Source: Balneolales bacterium (GTDB lineage: Bacteria > Bacteroidota > Rhodothermia > Balneolales > Natronogracilivirgulaceae). From it: DNA of 6,990 nucleotides. Under the pieces are notes generated by a model. The model ran no database searches and was not told where the DNA came from. It saw only the letters and a program-made list of their open reading frames with translations. Shown piece by piece: positions 5,249-6,990 of this stretch. The translations under genes were made by a program, and so were the position numbers. The stretch is from the NCBI GenBank assembly GCA_007127665.1, contig SKYY01000233.1, positions 1-6,990 of the forward strand, written 5' to 3'. Position 1 is the stretch's first letter. The number at the start of each line of letters is the position of its first letter.

Positions 5249-6990
5249 CCATATTCTGCAGCAAAGTCCTGTTTATCTTGCCAATGGAAGTGCGTGGCAA
5301 TGCGGAAACGAAATAGACCCGTTTCGGACGTTGGGCAGGACGCAGATTTTTTTCCGCAAACTGCCTTACAGTCTGTGCGGCTCTTTTCGTGATATCTTCC
5401 TGTTTTTTGACCCCTGACCCGGAAGTAACAATTTTCATTTTTGAAAGCAATTCACTCTGTTGTGGCACTACAAAGGCGATCACGATCTGGCCCCACTCCT
5501 CGTCGGGCACACCGGTTACAGCAGCTTCGCTGACCAGAGGGCAGTCGGAGAGAGCGGCCTCAACATCCACAGGATTCACGTTTTCACCACCGGAGATGAT
5601 CAGGTCCGTTCGGCGGGCTTCAATAAAAAGATGTCCATGTGAGTCCTGACGCGCAAAATCACCGGTTTCAAACCAGCCATCCCGGTCAGGGCCGGCCTTT
5701 GATGATAAGATTTGCCGGTCATGGCTGAAATAGCCCGGAAATACCTGTGGGCCACGTATCCTGAGAAGACCCGTTGATCCGGTCGCAACCTCATTTCCAT
5801 GCTCATTCCGTATCGAAAGTTCATGTCCGGGGAAAAGGCGGCCCACCGATCCAGCCGGATCTGACCCGTCCTGGTTTTGGGATGCGATCTGTCCGCATGT
5901 CTCGGTCATGCCATAGCTGAAACAAACCGGCCATCCGGCTTTACGGGCTTTCACAATGAGATCAGCGCTTGCCGGACCTCCTCCTAAAAGAACCTGTTCA
6001 AGTGTTTCAGGGGGTGTTATTTTATGTTCGGCCGAAAAATCCATCAGACGCCTGAGCATCGTGGGTACGAGCGAAACTCTTCTGATTCCGGGATGATTCT
6101 GAATGTCGGACGTGACAGTGCCGGGTTCAAAGGTGTCCCATAAATAGATCCCGGTGCCGCTCAGTAAAGCCCTGAAAATGATGGTGAGCCCTCCCGTGTG
6201 GTACAGTGGAAGGCAGTTTCCCCAAAGAACTTCATCTCGGATTTTCGTCGTATTTCCGGAAGTGCCCGTGCTCCGGGGGGTAGTTTTATTTCGGGATGCA
6301 TTTGTGCTCAATGAAGTGACCGTATCCCGGGGAGCCATCACATTCCGGGTACTGTGAGATGGGTTGCCTTCTGGCTCTCTGCTTTTATTCCCGGGAAAAC
6401 GCGTATTCCGTAAAGCGTTTTCGGTAGCAGCGATCATGTTGCTTCGAAGCAGAGCGACGCGTTTCGGGCGTCCGGAACTGCCGGATGTGGTCAGTCCGCA
6501 GAAAAAACGGTCGGGTTGCCCATGCAGCCCCGGGAATCGGGAAACCGGCAGGTGTGGTCTGTCGGTTTGATAATCCCGTCCTTCCGTCAGGCTGGGTGAG
6601 GGGCAAGGGGGCGGATCTGATGAGGGGTCCGGGGACTTCTGATGATATCGGCCAGAGGACATATCTGATGAGGGGTCCGGTGACGGATCTGATGAGGGGT
6701 CCGGGGGCAGACCTGATGAGGGGTCCGGTGACGGATCTGATGGGCGGTTTGATAATAGAGCCGGTGCCTGGAAGATCCTTGCTCCGTACACCTCGCCTTC
6801 ATCAGAAGATACGCGCCTGATTTCGGGATGGGCGCGAGTATCCGGAGAGGTAAGTATCAGGACATCAGGTCGGAATCGGGTCACCGGTTCTGTGAATGCT
6901 GTTGAAAAGGGAACAAAGGGGATGGACCGGAACCAGCAGTAAACCATCCACAGAATAGCGTCAAAACGGTGGGTAGTGTCGATGCCGATC
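5229..6990 (-). CDS. menE: o-Succinylbenzoate-CoA ligase (MenE-type), 5' end beyond the window
   Basis: This adenylate-forming enzyme is expected to activate o-succinylbenzoate with ATP and join it to CoA in menaquinone synthesis. Numbering from the Met at 6947, the motifs are the P-loop [11 protein letters not shown] (154-164), LPLYHTGG (246-253, typical of MenE), [10 protein letters not shown] (322-331), YGMTET (345-350), GWFETGD (424-430), [15 protein letters not shown] (445-459) and [10 protein letters not shown] (551-560) with catalytic Lys557. The reading frame stays open upstream of 6947 to the window edge, and those residues ([18 protein letters not shown]) look like the normal N-terminal domain, so the Met is internal. 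Two low-complexity insertions (about 68-122 and 183-236) make the protein well over 100 residues longer than usual MenE. A smaller extra segment lies at about 501-518. Another acyl-CoA synthetase of the same superfamily is a less likely reading. The gene ends inside the purB 3' end. Confidence 0.85.
   Translation of the reverse strand, partial: IGIDTTHRFDAILWMVYCWFRSIPFVPFSTAFTEPVTRFRPDVLILTSPDTRAHPEIRRVSSDEGEVYGARIFQAPALLSNRPSDPSPDPSSGLPPDPSSDPSPDPSSDMSSGRYHQKSPDPSSDPPPCPSPSLTEGRDYQTDRPHLPVSRFPGLHGQPDRFFCGLTTSGSSGRPKRVALLRSNMIAATENALRNTRFPGNKSREPEGNPSHSTRNVMAPRDTVTSLSTNASRNKTTPRSTGTSGNTTKIRDEVLWGNCLPLYHTGGLTIIFRALLSGTGIYLWDTFEPGTVTSDIQNHPGIRRVSLVPTMLRRLMDFSAEHKITPPETLEQVLLGGGPASADLIVKARKAGWPVCFSYGMTETCGQIASQNQDGSDPAGSVGRLFPGHELSIRNEHGNEVATGSTGLLRIRGPQVFPGYFSHDRQILSSKAGPDRDGWFETGDFARQDSHGHLFIEARRTDLIISGGENVNPVDVEAALSDCPLVSEAAVTGVPDEEWGQIVIAFVVPQQSELLSKMKIVTSGSGVKKQEDITKRAAQTVRQFAEKNLRPAQRPKRVYFVSALPRTSIGKINRTLLQNMATGLPS
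6231..6412 (-). repeat. Degenerate CCGGRAT-type repeats inside menE (second insertion)
   Basis: On the plus strand a motif resembling TATYCCGGG recurs about eight times: near 6232, 6250, 6268, 6287, 6322, 6341, 6386 and 6402. Read as coding strand this is a repeated CCGRRAT core giving Arg-Asn or Gly-Asn steps with a following Pro or Arg: RNTRFPG (180-186), RNVMAPRD (201-208), RNKTTPRS (219-226) and GNTTKIRD (231-238). The segment is rich in Ser, Thr, Asn, Arg and Pro and separates the P-loop from LPLYHTGG. Copies are diverged, so the repeat nature is an inference from pattern reading. Confidence 0.5.
6592..6747 (-). repeat. 24-bp tandem repeat inside menE (first insertion)
   Basis: Plus-strand units begin CTGATGAGGGGTCCGG at 6617, 6665, 6689 and 6713. 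A diverged unit starts at 6639, a weaker one at 6592 (CTGGGTGAGGGG), and a partial one at 6737. The three units from 6665 to 6736 are exactly 24 bp; those starting at 6617 and 6639 are 22 and 26 bp, so together they keep the frame. The units from 6665 and 6713 are identical. The coding strand gives an eight-residue period such as [24 protein letters not shown], making an acidic, Ser/Pro-rich segment (about residues 68-122). There are no unique spacers, so it is a minisatellite and not a CRISPR array. Confidence 0.9.

Noticed and set aside
6592..6747. CRISPR array
   Set aside because: The repeats are directly adjacent with no unique spacers, and they lie inside a coding sequence.
6485..6820. 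Plus-strand open frame of 111 residues across the 24-bp repeats (DLMRGPG repeats)
   Set aside because: It arises because a 24-bp repeat is periodic in every frame. The minus frame continues into MenE motifs on both sides.
6945..6947. ATG at 6947 as the true start of menE
   Set aside because: The frame is open upstream to the window edge and encodes residues resembling the normal N-terminal domain, so the Met is internal.

Overview
The window looks like ordinary chromosome from a member of the Bacteroidota or a close relative such as Balneolota/Rhodothermota. This assignment is an inference. It rests on the ssb-gldE gene pair, a typical Bacteroidota arrangement, on mostly absent Shine-Dalgarno sequences with A-rich leaders, and on a Tat-dependent alkaline phosphatase of a type I recall from that group. 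No rRNA, tRNA, CRISPR array, transposase or phage gene was seen.

Layout: (1) Positions 1-362, minus strand, hold the start of an alkaline phosphatase gene that runs off the left edge, with a twin-arginine signal and a lipobox. (2) Positions 363-696 are a divergent intergenic region ending in a strong Shine-Dalgarno for htpX. (3) htpX (697-1560, plus) encodes a membrane zinc protease. (4) Positions 1561-1919 have no convincing gene, only small inverted repeats. (5) ssb (1920-2351, plus) is followed by a hairpin. (6) gldE (2518-3921, plus, TTG start) and purB (3956-5248, plus) lie 34 bases apart and probably form one transcript. (7) A menE-type o-succinylbenzoate-CoA ligase (5229 to beyond 6990, minus) converges on purB, with the two 3' ends overlapping by 20 bases. 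Its true start lies past the right edge.

The genes are mostly unrelated housekeeping functions: phosphate scavenging, membrane protein quality control, DNA replication and repair, a CBS/CorC membrane protein linked to gliding, purine synthesis and menaquinone synthesis. The most unusual part is the menE gene. Its adenylate-forming domain carries two long low-complexity, in-frame insertions that standard MenE proteins lack. One is built from a 24-bp tandem repeat and the other from a degenerate CCGGRAT-like repeat. I see no clear sign of a new multi-gene system; the menE insertions are the best lead.
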